Source: JAZPYZ01 sp045544455 (lineage in GTDB: Bacteria > Bacillota > Clostridia > Oscillospirales > Acutalibacteraceae). Taken from it: a DNA stretch of 64,000 bases. The position numbers were made by a program, and so were the translations under genes. Location of the stretch: positions 1 through 64,000 of the forward strand of contig JAZPYZ010000003.1 of NCBI GenBank assembly GCA_045544455.1, read 5' to 3'. Positions within the stretch are counted from its first letter, which is position 1, and every line of letters starts with the position of its first letter. The notes under the pieces were generated by a model, which had not been told where the DNA came from, did no database searches, and was given only the letters and a program-made list of their open reading frames with translations. Shown piece after piece: positions 7,622 to 15,806 of the stretch.

Positions 7622-8518
7622 ATGGTAAGGATATATGAAGCGCCTTACGCCGGTTGGACACGGTGCTTGTGGATGGAAAACGAGACGGTGCAACTGGTGA
7701 TGACCTTACAGGTCGGTCCGCGCATTATCCGCTATGCCGCCCAAAACGGCGCGAATATGTTTTATGAGTTTCCCCATCACGTCGGTCGAACCGGCGATAA
7801 CGAATGGTTAAACTACGGGGGACATCGCTTGTGGCATGCGCCCGAACGGGCACCGCGCAGTTATCCGGCGGATAATTTCCCGGTCGCTTACACCGTTTCC
7901 GGCAACACCGTTACCCTCACACCGCCGCCCGAAACGGCGGTCGGTACGCAAAAGCAGATGATCGTGACGTTGGATGATACCACAAGTCAGGTGACGGTCG
8001 AACACCGCATCACCAATCTCGGCGCATGGCCGATCGAACTAGCCGCGTGGGGGATCAGTGTCACGGATCAAGGCGGTCTGGAAGTGATCCCCGAACCCAA
8101 TGATCCGGCGGCATTGTTACCCAATCGAAAGGTTGCGCTATGGCCGTATGCGAAAATGAACGATCCGCGCGTATATTGGGGAGACCGGTATATCACCTTG
8201 CGACAGGACGCTCAGATGCATACGCCGTTTAAACTCGGCGTCGATAATCGCGCCGGTTTTGCCGCCGTGTTCAACCACGGGCATGTGTTTATCAAACGAT
8301 TTGATTCGGTGCCCGGCGCGAACTATCCCGATTTTGGGGTGGCGTTTGAGAGCTATGTGTGTGGGGAGATGCTGGAATGCGAAACCCTGTCGCCGCTACA
8401 AACGCTGGATACCGGGGAAACGGTAACCCTCACCGAACGGTGGGAACTGCACCGCTCGGAGGCGCCCGCCGCAACCGACGAAGCCGAAATCGACCGTTTG
8501 CTGGGCCTTTATCGTTAA
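7622..8518 (+). CDS. DUF4380-like galactose-mutarotase-fold protein
   Basis: A 298-residue protein, nearly all beta strand. It matches what I know of DUF4380: an early GPRIIRYAAQNGANMFYEF segment, then YGGHRLWHAPE followed by a PADN segment, and later ELAAWGISVTDQGG. The fold is that of aldose-1-epimerases and related sugar-binding sandwiches, so it may bind or epimerise a sugar; no catalytic pair can be fixed from the sequence. The ATG at 7622 has GAGGGAG upstream, so the in-frame codons from 7589, which overlap the previous gene, are not used. No signal peptide is visible, so it is probably cytoplasmic. Confidence 0.7.
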   Translation: MVRIYEAPYAGWTRCLWMENETVQLVMTLQVGPRIIRYAAQNGANMFYEFPHHVGRTGDNEWLNYGGHRLWHAPERAPRSYPADNFPVAYTVSGNTVTLTPPPETAVGTQKQMIVTLDDTTSQVTVEHRITNLGAWPIELAAWGISVTDQGGLEVIPEPNDPAALLPNRKVALWPYAKMNDPRVYWGDRYITLRQDAQMHTPFKLGVDNRAGFAAVFNHGHVFIKRFDSVPGANYPDFGVAFESYVCGEMLECETLSPLQTLDTGETVTLTERWELHRSEAPAATDEAEIDRLLGLYR

Positions 8519-8524
8519 ATTAAG

Positions 8525-8567
8525 AAGGGTTCTCACAAGTGAAACCTTGTGAGAACCTTTTTTTATC
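8525..8567. terminator. Bidirectional terminator between convergent genes
   Basis: Stem aagggttctcacaag / cttgtgagaaccttt with T runs usable on both strands. It separates the DUF4380 gene from the minus-strand DUF4434 gene, whose last codons lie at its edge. Confidence 0.85.
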
Positions 8568-9447
8568 GGTAATAATCTGCGTATAGCCGGTGCAGATTTT
8601 GTGCCGACGGATAAATGGATTGCGGGCTGAGAAAATGTGAAAACTCAAACGTGATGATCTTTTCGGCATATTCTTGGTGCAATGCCAACCGCTTTTTCAA
8701 CAGCGGAAACGGGATGGGGTAAAACATCTTACGTACGTCCCGCTCAAATGTTTCTGCGTTAATCCAGTGGTGGATGTGATACTGTTCGCACAACTGCTTG
8801 GTGACCATATAGTAGTCGCGCATCTGATCCATCGGGGCAGTGCCGTCTTGAAACGCGCAGATATCGATGTCTTTACCACACCGCGCAAACAAGCGGTCCC
8901 ACTCCTCAGCGTGACGCTCCGGCGAAAAATTGCCCCCCGTAATGGGCGTGTGAAAAAACGGACTGATCATCACCGGCAGATGCGGCGTTTTGTCCTTGCA
9001 CAGCGCGGATAAGCCGTGCATCACTTCACCAATGTTCAGGCGATTGTGGCTTTGTTCGTGTGGGATATACCATCCTTTAAACGAGGGCATGTCGCCATAT
9101 CGTTCCCATACTTCGTTTAAAAAATGCCGATTCTTGTCGATCTCACCGGAAACGTCGCCTTGGTTCCAATACAAATCGGTGATATACATGCCCATCAATA
9201 CCGACATGCTGCGTTTTTCGGCTTCCTTCAAAATGAATCCCGCAAAATCGTCGGCATCGGCGGTTTTGAAATACGTGGACGGGTAGATCGTCTTCCCGTA
9301 AAATCCGCCGCGAATGAAAATAAGCGTATCAATGCCGACGTTTTGCATATGATCCAAATCGTTTCGCCATTGTTCAAGTGACCAGTTGGAGGAGGGAATA
9401 TCGTAAGTGATCTCGTCAATAAATGTACCGCTGATAGGTGGTTTCAT
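8563..9447 (-). CDS. DUF4434-type TIM-barrel protein
   Basis: A 294-residue protein that resembles DUF4434, a family with a glycoside-hydrolase-like barrel. It opens ISGTFIDEITYDIPSSNW and WRNDLDHMQNVGIDTLI. Later strands include KGWYIPHEQSH, where a Glu sits at a strand end as in GH catalytic sites, and CAFQDGTAPM. The start is taken at the ATG at 9447, which has AAAGGA nine bases upstream; the GTG at 9465 would overlap that ribosome site. It lies 14 bases after the AGE-epimerase gene in the same operon, which supports a role in sugar breakdown. The substrate is unknown and hydrolase activity is inference. Confidence 0.75.
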   Translation of the reverse strand: MKPPISGTFIDEITYDIPSSNWSLEQWRNDLDHMQNVGIDTLIFIRGGFYGKTIYPSTYFKTADADDFAGFILKEAEKRSMSVLMGMYITDLYWNQGDVSGEIDKNRHFLNEVWERYGDMPSFKGWYIPHEQSHNRLNIGEVMHGLSALCKDKTPHLPVMISPFFHTPITGGNFSPERHAEEWDRLFARCGKDIDICAFQDGTAPMDQMRDYYMVTKQLCEQYHIHHWINAETFERDVRKMFYPIPFPLLKKRLALHQEYAEKIITFEFSHFLSPQSIYPSAQNLHRLYADYYR

Positions 9448-9461
9448 TCCTATATATCCTT

Positions 9462-10586
9462 TCACAGTAACGCTTGTCCGCGTTCCAATTTCTCCAATAA
9501 CATCAGCATCCGCGGCAGATGGAACGGCCCTTTAAAGAGATTACCTTTCAGTCGGTTGGCTACCGTCCCGTCGTAATGCAGATACCCGTACCACTCGCCG
9601 TGTTTGGTGTCGGCAAAGTGCGAAAACGCAAACGTTTTCAGTTTCTCAAACGTGATGTGATACCGTTCTTCGCCAAACAGCCGATAGGCAAGCGCATGTG
9701 CGATCATGGCTTCGCATTGCGGCCACCACAAGTACATATCCCATTCCAACGCTTTGGCAGGTTTCCCGAGGCAATCGCAAAATGCGATAATACCTCCATT
9801 TTTGTATCCGTACCGCATCGCGTGATCGATGATGGTTTTGCCCGCTTGCATCAACGCGGGATCATTTTGATATTCGCCCTCCGCCATCAAAAACCACGCC
9901 GCTTCCAAGCTGTGTCCGGGATTGACGGTTCGACCGGTTGCTGTGTTGATGAATGCACCGTCTTTACTCACGTTTTCGAGCAAACCGTATGGGGTCAAAT
10001 GGAGTAAAATCTCCGGTACCATCTCTTTGGCGATTGTGTCGTATTTATCATGGTCGATTTGGCGCATCACCTGCGCGGTCGCAAGCATGATCATCGCGGG
10101 GGACAGCGCATGATAGGGTGCGGTTTCGGGATTGTATTTCGGGACAGTCAGAGACGGGTTGCGGTATAAACGGTAAGCGATATCGAACCATTTTTCAGCA
10201 AGCGTGCGGGCTTGTTCATCACCCGTTGCCAGATAATATTCGCAACACCCGATCGCCGCAAACGTCTCACTGAAATAATACCGCCGTTTTTGAATCGGTT
10301 GGCCTTGCCGCGTTACCGTAAACGCCAGCCGACCGCTTTCGTCGGCACAGCGAGGCAAAAAGTCGTAGACCATTTTGGCGGCTTGCAGGTAGGCGGGGTT
10401 TTGATCCACTTGATTGTAACAGGAAGCAAAGGTATATAGTGCGCGCCCTTGAAACCACACGCTCTTTTCTTCGTCGTAGAGTTCGCCGTTTTCATCTAAA
10501 CAGGTCATAATACCGCCGTGTTCGGAATCAATGGCGTGGTTCAGCCAAAACGGCAAAACGTCGTTTATCAAATACTCTTTAAACAT
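9462..10586 (-). CDS. AGE-family sugar epimerase
   Basis: A 374-residue (alpha/alpha)6-barrel protein of the N-acylglucosamine 2-epimerase / cellobiose 2-epimerase family. These enzymes invert C2 of an aldose using paired histidines. Visible motifs are SVWFQGRALYTFA, NPGHSLEAAWFL, WWPQCEAMIAHAL, GEWYGYL and KGPFHLPRMLM; the His residues in the second and last are the expected catalytic region. ATG 10586 is chosen because AAAGGAG sits nine bases before it; the ATG at 10595 would directly abut that site. First gene of an operon with the DUF4434 protein, divergent from an AraC regulator that probably controls it. The exact sugar (ManNAc, mannose or a disaccharide) cannot be told. Confidence 0.88.
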   Translation of the reverse strand: MFKEYLINDVLPFWLNHAIDSEHGGIMTCLDENGELYDEEKSVWFQGRALYTFASCYNQVDQNPAYLQAAKMVYDFLPRCADESGRLAFTVTRQGQPIQKRRYYFSETFAAIGCCEYYLATGDEQARTLAEKWFDIAYRLYRNPSLTVPKYNPETAPYHALSPAMIMLATAQVMRQIDHDKYDTIAKEMVPEILLHLTPYGLLENVSKDGAFINTATGRTVNPGHSLEAAWFLMAEGEYQNDPALMQAGKTIIDHAMRYGYKNGGIIAFCDCLGKPAKALEWDMYLWWPQCEAMIAHALAYRLFGEERYHITFEKLKTFAFSHFADTKHGEWYGYLHYDGTVANRLKGNLFKGPFHLPRMLMLLEKLERGQALL

Positions 10587-10701
10587 AGGCGGCATCTCCT
10601 TTGCAATACTATTGTATCGCGTGTGGACGCAAACACCATACCGTTTTTTGCGAAAAATATGCGAAAACTTTTGATTTTTAAGTTTTTAACCAGAAAAAGC
10701 A

Positions 10702-10730
10702 TTGTGATTTTTACGATAGGGTGTTATTCT
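10702..10730 (+). promoter_or_regulatory. Promoter of the AraC-family regulator
   Basis: TTGTGA at 10702-10707, a 17-bp spacer and TATTCT at 10725-10730. The 166-base gap to the divergent epimerase operon should also hold that operon's promoter and the regulator's site, but I see no clear operator repeat. Confidence 0.5.
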
Positions 10731-10752
10731 AAACCCAAAGGAGGCGAGGGGT

Positions 10753-11529
10753 GTGTCGGATGTTCAGCGCATTACACGCGGTGTTTTGGATGATGGCGGT
10801 ATCTACTTGGTCGAACGGCATTTGACACAAGATTTCGATTGGCATTGGCACGAGTTTTACGAGTTGGAATACGTCACCGCGGGAAGCGGCACGGTGTATA
10901 TCAACGATCGCGCCTATGCGGTACGGCCGCATACACTGTTGTTTTTATCACCCATCGATTTTGAGAAGATCGAGGTTTCGCCGTCATTAACCCTCGTTAA
11001 TCTCGCTTTTTCGGGTGACGTGGTTGACCCGTCCGTTTTACAACGGTTGCCGCTCGGCACCGTGCTGTACGAATATCCGTCCACGTTGTTTGATCTGTTG
11101 ATGCAGGAAACGGTGTTACATGACGAGTGGTTTTTGCAGCGATACAGACAGTTGGTGAATGGAATATTGGTCGATATTATCCGTGAACGGGCCAAAACGT
11201 CCGCCGACGCCGAGGCTTCCCCCATACTACAAGCGGTGCAGTATATGCAACTGCAGTTTAAAACGCCGATCACCCTCGACAGCATCAGCCGCCAGGTAGG
11301 GTTGTCGCCTTGCTATTTCAGTGCGTTGTTTTCCAAAACGATGCATACCACCTTCAAGGATTATCTCACCAATTTACGGTTGGAATATGCTGCTCGGCTG
11401 TTGCGTTTCAGCACGCTTTCCGCGTCGGAAGTAGGGTTTGCATCGGGATTTAATGGGTTTTCCAACTTTTCACGTGCATTCAAGAAAAAATTTCGCGTTG
11501 CCCCTGCCGCATATCGCGGTGTGCGGTGA
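10753..11529 (+). CDS. AraC-family transcription regulator
   Basis: A 258-residue regulator. The N-terminal half is a cupin sensor (HWHEFYELEYVTAGSG, then LLFLSPIDFE) of the sort that binds sugars. The C-terminal 100 residues hold two helix-turn-helix units: ITLDSISRQVGLSPCYFSAL and LSASEVGFASGFNGFSNF, followed by FKKKF. It starts at GTG with AAAGGAGG eight bases upstream. It is divergent from the epimerase/DUF4434 operon, the usual position for a local activator that responds to the sugar degraded. The inducer is inferred to be a sugar and is not identified. Confidence 0.9.
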   Translation: MSDVQRITRGVLDDGGIYLVERHLTQDFDWHWHEFYELEYVTAGSGTVYINDRAYAVRPHTLLFLSPIDFEKIEVSPSLTLVNLAFSGDVVDPSVLQRLPLGTVLYEYPSTLFDLLMQETVLHDEWFLQRYRQLVNGILVDIIRERAKTSADAEASPILQAVQYMQLQFKTPITLDSISRQVGLSPCYFSALFSKTMHTTFKDYLTNLRLEYAARLLRFSTLSASEVGFASGFNGFSNFSRAFKKKFRVAPAAYRGVR

Positions 11530-11579
11530 CGATGGAGGCAAATGTTATGAAGCAGCGTTGCTGAAACCGTATATTTAAA

Positions 11580-11616
11580 CAAAAAAAGAGGAGTGCATCG
11601 CACTCCTCTTTTTTAT
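11580..11616. terminator. Bidirectional terminator between araC-type gene and nadE
   Basis: Stem aaaaaagaggagtgc / gcactcctctttttt with a 3-base loop and T runs on both strands, between convergent genes. Confidence 0.88.
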
Positions 11617-11619
11617 ACC

Positions 11620-13512
11620 TTATAACTGTTCCGCTTCGGCGATCCACAACGCGGCACAAGCATCCGATGGCATCTGCCATTGACCGCGAGGCGATACACC
11701 GACACTCCCTACCGACGGGCCGTCCGGCAAACAGGACCGTTTAAATTGTTGTGCAAAGAATCGGCGGATAAATACCAACAACCATTTTTTGATCTCGTCC
11801 GGTTCGTACCGTTCGGCAAACGCATGGCAACACAGACGGTAGATCTTCGCCGGCGAGGCACCGTACCGCAACAGATAGAACAAGAAGAAATCGTGCAGTT
11901 CATACGGGCCGACTAACTGTTCGGTCTTTTGTGCGATTTCGCCGTTTTCCGGCGGTAGCAGTTCCGGACTGACCGGCGTATCGAGAATATCGGTCAGTGC
12001 GGTTTGCGTATCGCCGCCGATGCGTTTGGCTTCGTACGCAACCAAATGCCGTACTAATGTTTTCGGGATCGAACCGTTGACACCGTACATCGACATATGG
12101 TCGCCGTTATAGGTGGCCCAGCCGAGTGCCAACTCGGACAGATCGCCGGTTCCGATGACCAGCCCGCCAAAGGTGTTCGCCAGATCCATCAGTACCTGGG
12201 TGCGCTCTCTCGCTTGTGCATTCTCATACGTCACGTCCGGTTCGCCACCGTGCCCGATATCCGACAGATGTTGCTTGACCGATTCGGTAATATCCACCTC
12301 GTGAAGCGTCGTGCCGTAAGCCGCCGCCAAGGTACGTGCGTTGTTCAACGTGCGGCCGGTCGTTCCAAAACACGGCATCGTCACAGTATGCAGTTCGGCG
12401 TGCGGTTTGCCGAGCATATCATACGCACGCACCGTCACCATCAACGCCAAAGCCGAATCCAATCCGCCCGATAACCCGATCACCGCGTTGGCACGGGTGT
12501 GTTTCAACCGTGCGCAAAGGCCGGCCGCTTGCATATGTAGAATTTCTTCAAACCGCGCGCGGCGTTGTTCGTCGCCGTCCGGCACAAAGGGGGACGGGGA
12601 CACCGGTCTTGTCAACGTCAAGGTGCGGATCGGCATATCAAACCATGTTGGCGTCAAATCCGCCGTCGGAGTAAACAGGTTATTTTGCCGCCGATCGTGT
12701 GCCAACCGTCCGAGATCGAGTTCGGTCGTAATCATACCGGTGGCAAAGGGCGCCGATTCGGCCAGTAACGTGCCGTTTTCGGCAATCAGGTTATGACCGG
12801 CATATACCGCATCCGAGGTAGATTCCCCATCGCCGGCATTGGCGTATACGTAACCGCAACACAACGTTTCCGATTGGCTCATCCCGGTGCGAAGTTGATA
12901 ATCTGCGCGTCCGACTTGCGCACGTACCGCCGCCGGATTCGCCAATACCGTCGCACCGGCCGTCGCTAACCGTGCCGCCGGAGAAGTGGGGACGGTGGCA
13001 TCGTCACCAACCATCACGCCGATGCAAAAGTCCGGCAATTGCCAACAAGCAAACACTTGGTCGGCACACAAACGGGCCGATTGACCGGCGATGGTAGTTA
13101 CGATATCCACACCCTCTCCCGGCGTGAAATAGCGCCCTTCGTTTCGTTCGGCAGTATTCGGTAAATATCGTTTCGGTACCACACCTAATACGTTTCCATG
13201 ATAACACACCGCTGCTGCGTTATATAACGCGCCACCGGCACGCACCGGCAACCCGATCACCAATACGGCATCTACACCTACGGTGCGGTTTAACACCGTT
13301 TCGAGCGCGGCACTGGCCCCTCTCAACAAGGTATCTTGTAACCACAAATCACCGCAAGTACAACCGGTGATGCACAGTTCCGGAAACACCATCAACGCGG
13401 TGTCGGCCGGTGCATCCAACACCAGCGAACAAATCCGTTCGGCATTATAAGAACAGTCCGCCGTTTTAATCGATGGGGTTGCGGCCGCCACCCGTACAAA
13501 TCCGTGTTTCAT
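11620..13512 (-). CDS. nadE: NAD+ synthetase, long form, with inactivated glutaminase domain
   Basis: A 630-residue enzyme for the last step of NAD synthesis (amidation of nicotinate adenine dinucleotide). Residues 1-270 are the nitrilase-type glutaminase domain. The Glu (FPELCITG, Glu45) and Lys (VVPKRYLPN, Lys114) of the triad are present. The third residue, normally Cys in a GVEICED-type motif, is Gly169 (GVMVGDDATVP; codon GGT at 13006-13008). The C-terminal ATP-pyrophosphatase domain is intact, with SGGLDS at about 348-353. It should therefore use free ammonia, or glutamine from another enzyme, unless a different residue substitutes. Start ATG 13512 has AAAAGGAG eight bases upstream; the in-frame GTG at 13521 overlaps that site. 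Confidence 0.9.
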   Translation of the reverse strand: MKHGFVRVAAATPSIKTADCSYNAERICSLVLDAPADTALMVFPELCITGCTCGDLWLQDTLLRGASAALETVLNRTVGVDAVLVIGLPVRAGGALYNAAAVCYHGNVLGVVPKRYLPNTAERNEGRYFTPGEGVDIVTTIAGQSARLCADQVFACWQLPDFCIGVMVGDDATVPTSPAARLATAGATVLANPAAVRAQVGRADYQLRTGMSQSETLCCGYVYANAGDGESTSDAVYAGHNLIAENGTLLAESAPFATGMITTELDLGRLAHDRRQNNLFTPTADLTPTWFDMPIRTLTLTRPVSPSPFVPDGDEQRRARFEEILHMQAAGLCARLKHTRANAVIGLSGGLDSALALMVTVRAYDMLGKPHAELHTVTMPCFGTTGRTLNNARTLAAAYGTTLHEVDITESVKQHLSDIGHGGEPDVTYENAQARERTQVLMDLANTFGGLVIGTGDLSELALGWATYNGDHMSMYGVNGSIPKTLVRHLVAYEAKRIGGDTQTALTDILDTPVSPELLPPENGEIAQKTEQLVGPYELHDFFLFYLLRYGASPAKIYRLCCHAFAERYEPDEIKKWLLVFIRRFFAQQFKRSCLPDGPSVGSVGVSPRGQWQMPSDACAALWIAEAEQL

Positions 13513-13548
13513 CGTTGTCACTCCTTTTCAGGACGTATATATACCTTT

Positions 13549-13577
13549 ATTATACCGCTTGATTTCGTGGTTGTCTA
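13549..13577 (-). promoter_or_regulatory. Promoter of nadE
   Basis: Reading the minus strand: TAGACA (13577-13572), a 17-bp spacer, TATAAT (13554-13549). The -35 box overlaps the end of sigG, so nadE can be expressed apart from sigG. Confidence 0.65.
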
Positions 13578-14342
13578 CCATTGTTTTTTGATACGAGTCA
13601 ACGCGCTTTTCTCCAAACGACTGACCTGTGCTTGCGAAATGCCGATCTCGCGCGATACTTCGATCTGCGTCATGCCTTTAAAGAAACGCAGATGCAGGAT
13701 GCGTTTTTCCCGATCGCTGAGTTTGCGGATCGATTCTTTGAGCGATAGTTCATCCAACCATTGCCGATCATCGTTGTGATCCCCGATCTGATCCATTACG
13801 TAGATGGTGTCGCCACCGTCGGCATATACCGGTTCGTACAAGGATACCGGCTCAACAATCGCTTCCAGTGCCATCACCACTTGTTCTTTCGGCAGTTGAA
13901 TTTCCTCGGCAATTTCATATATGGTGGGTTCGCGGTTGAGAGAATTCGTCAGTTTCTCCTTGGCTTGCATGGCTTTATAGGCCACGTCTCGCATCGATCG
14001 ACTGATGCGCACGGCGTTGTTATCCCGCAAATATCGACGGATTTCCCCGATGATCATCGGTACGGCATAGGTTGAAAAGCGCACGTTTAACGATAGATCA
14101 AAATTATCGATCGCCTTCATCAGACCAATACATCCGACCTGAAACAGATCATCGGGATTTTCGCCGCGTCCGGCAAACCGTTGGATCACACTCAATACCA
14201 ATCGCAGATTCCCTTGGATCAAGGTGTCACGCGCGGTTTTATCACCGTCTTGAATTTGGCGTAACAACTGCATCTTTTCCGCTTCGGTCAGGAGTCCCAG
14301 TTCCGACGTGTTGACACCGCATATTTCCACCTTGTTATACAA
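13575..14342 (-). CDS. sigG: Sporulation sigma factor sigma-G
   Basis: A 255-residue sigma-70 family factor that drives late forespore genes. The N-terminal NKVEICGVNTSEL is the diagnostic SigG tail. Region 2 is complete (DDLFQVGCIGLMKAIDNF, then FSTYAVPMIIGEIRRYL), as is region 4 (MTQIEVSREIGISQAQVSR). It starts at TTG, since the frame just upstream holds a stop; GAAAGGG lies about ten bases before it. The TTG start and the inverted repeat over the ribosome site may keep synthesis low until needed. The spoIIGA-sigE genes that often precede sigG are not here; upstream lies the S41 gene with its own terminator. Confidence 0.95.
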   Translation of the reverse strand: MYNKVEICGVNTSELGLLTEAEKMQLLRQIQDGDKTARDTLIQGNLRLVLSVIQRFAGRGENPDDLFQVGCIGLMKAIDNFDLSLNVRFSTYAVPMIIGEIRRYLRDNNAVRISRSMRDVAYKAMQAKEKLTNSLNREPTIYEIAEEIQLPKEQVVMALEAIVEPVSLYEPVYADGGDTIYVMDQIGDHNDDRQWLDELSLKESIRKLSDREKRILHLRFFKGMTQIEVSREIGISQAQVSRLEKSALTRIKKQW

Positions 14343-14345
14343 CGT

Positions 14346-14396
14346 GCATCATCCCTTTCTGCCGATTGTCCGGCCAAAAACAGTATGGGATGATGC
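14346..14396 (-). repeat. Inverted repeat over the sigG ribosome site
   Basis: GCATCATCCC at 14346-14355 is matched exactly by GGGATGATGC at 14387-14396 with 31 bases between. On the minus strand the 3' arm includes the GGG of the sigG Shine-Dalgarno sequence. If both arms are transcribed the stem would cover part of the ribosome site. A possible sigma-G/F-like promoter (GTTTA at 14410-14406, 18 bp, CATACTG at 14387-14381) overlaps the other arm, so a transcript from it would miss that arm. Confidence 0.55.
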
Positions 14397-14413
14397 CTCT
14401 TTTGTTAAACATC

Positions 14414-14434
14414 GGACGGGCATAAAACCCGTCC
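14414..14434. repeat. Short inverted repeat upstream of sigG
   Basis: GGACGGG and CCCGTCC separated by 7 bases, between the S41 terminator and sigG. It could be a secondary hairpin or a protein site; there is no strong T run on the minus strand. Confidence 0.3.
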
Positions 14435-14449
14435 CCAAATTTTGACAAC

Positions 14450-14483
14450 AAAAAAGCCGTCCGAAGCAGGACGGCTTTTTTTA
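14450..14483 (-). terminator. Terminator after the S41 gene
   Basis: Stem aaaaagccgtcc / ggacggctttttt with loop gaagca. It ends the ftsE-ftsX-M23-S41 operon before sigG. Confidence 0.85.
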
Positions 14484-14490
14484 TCGCAGA

Positions 14491-15795
14491 TTATTTTTTA
14501 TCTTTTGTATCGGTAGCAACGGTGGTGCCGCCGGTTTCGTCCGGTGTCGTGGTTTGGATCATGGCAGACGTTGTCGTTGTGACAACGGTTGCGTTGTCCG
14601 GATTGTTTATCGCCGGTTCCAACAACCGCAACGCGGTGGTCACTTGGTTATCCGAACCAAGTGGAATCAAATCGACGTTGGTTTCGGTCGCAGAGGAGGC
14701 CCGTTCGACAACCGGCATCAAACCTACGCCTTCCCAGTTGTCTTCCTGGTTGGCGACGGCAAACACGCCGGTGGTTAGTTTAATGGCCGAACCATCCACG
14801 CTGTTTACGTAATAACTTTGTACCGATGCCCGTCCGGCAGTTTGTGTGCCCACTGTGGAAGAAGCGGCAAATTTGCTAAGTACGGCGGCAAACATTTCGG
14901 CCTCGCCGGCGGTGTTACCGTTGATCAACGTTGCCGATGAATATTCCAGTTTGTGAGTGCCGTCCGCCGACAGAATCGTTTGGTTATCGTTTCCGTCCAC
15001 GATCGCGCCGTATTGGCCACTCGGCATCAGATAATTCAGCACCGACGTCATGGCTTCGACCGAGCCGCCGGCATTGTCGCGCAGATCAAAGATGAAGGCG
15101 ATTGCTCCGTCCTCGATCATCGAATCGTATAATGCCCGGAACTGAGTCGACGTGTTATCACGAAATGCCCGAATACGGATATAGCCGATGCGATCCAACA
15201 TTTTACCCGTCACGCTGGTCATATCGATCATACCGGCCGAGATTTTATAAGCCGCTTCGGTTCCGTCGGTTGTTTGCAAGGTCAATACCACCGATTCACT
15301 CGTCGCCAGTTGGGTATTCACCGCGTCGAACGATAAGGTTTCAACGGCGGTTTCGTCCAACTTTACAATCACGCTGCCGGCGGTCACACCGGCCTTTTGT
15401 GCCGGCGAATCGGTATCGACGTGGGCGATGACAATTTGTTGGTTTTGATTGAGCGCAATTTCAACGCCAAATCCGGTTTTTTGACCGACCGTTTCGGTTT
15501 GTTGGCGTTGATAATCGTCCGCTGACAGATACGCGGCATACGGATCGTTTAATCCGTTGACCATCCCTTGCGCCAACGCCATATGCAGCTTTTCTTCGTC
15601 GATCGTGCCGTAATAATGTTGCCGGATGGCTTTGTCGATATCGACCAAGTAAGAATATTGAGCTTGCCGTTTGTTTAGGTCGCTGACCGATTGGTTGAAT
15701 TTCCGCATCGATACCACCATGGTGATCGAAACGGTCACCGTCGCGGTGAGAATCACCAATGCAATGGCCGCGCCAAGCGAAATCTTCTTATTCAT
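14491..15795 (-). CDS. S41-family (CtpA-like) protein, predicted catalytically dead
   Basis: A 434-residue protein with an N-terminal membrane anchor (about 7-30), a PDZ domain (about 105-185; GFGVEI, DSPAQKAG), an S41 peptidase domain (about 200-370; IFDLRDNAGGS) and a Thr-rich tail. Active S41 proteases carry a [ST]A-Ser-A-x-E motif and a later G-Lys-[GA]-[ST]-V-Q. Here the first reads NTAGEAE, with Gly297 in place of the nucleophile, and the second reads TAGRASVQ, with Arg322 in place of the Lys. Both residues of the dyad are lost while the fold is kept. Last gene of the ftsEX-M23 operon, where an active protease usually sits. ATG 15795 has AAAAGGA upstream. Confidence 0.85.
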   Translation of the reverse strand: MNKKISLGAAIALVILTATVTVSITMVVSMRKFNQSVSDLNKRQAQYSYLVDIDKAIRQHYYGTIDEEKLHMALAQGMVNGLNDPYAAYLSADDYQRQQTETVGQKTGFGVEIALNQNQQIVIAHVDTDSPAQKAGVTAGSVIVKLDETAVETLSFDAVNTQLATSESVVLTLQTTDGTEAAYKISAGMIDMTSVTGKMLDRIGYIRIRAFRDNTSTQFRALYDSMIEDGAIAFIFDLRDNAGGSVEAMTSVLNYLMPSGQYGAIVDGNDNQTILSADGTHKLEYSSATLINGNTAGEAEMFAAVLSKFAASSTVGTQTAGRASVQSYYVNSVDGSAIKLTTGVFAVANQEDNWEGVGLMPVVERASSATETNVDLIPLGSDNQVTTALRLLEPAINNPDNATVVTTTTSAMIQTTTPDETGGTTVATDTKDKK

Positions 15796-15806
15796 CACAA
15801 GTCCTT

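Noticed and set aside
11548..11565. Five-codon frame with a GGAGG-like site after the AraC gene
   Set aside because: Too short to support and it ends just before the terminator; probably chance.
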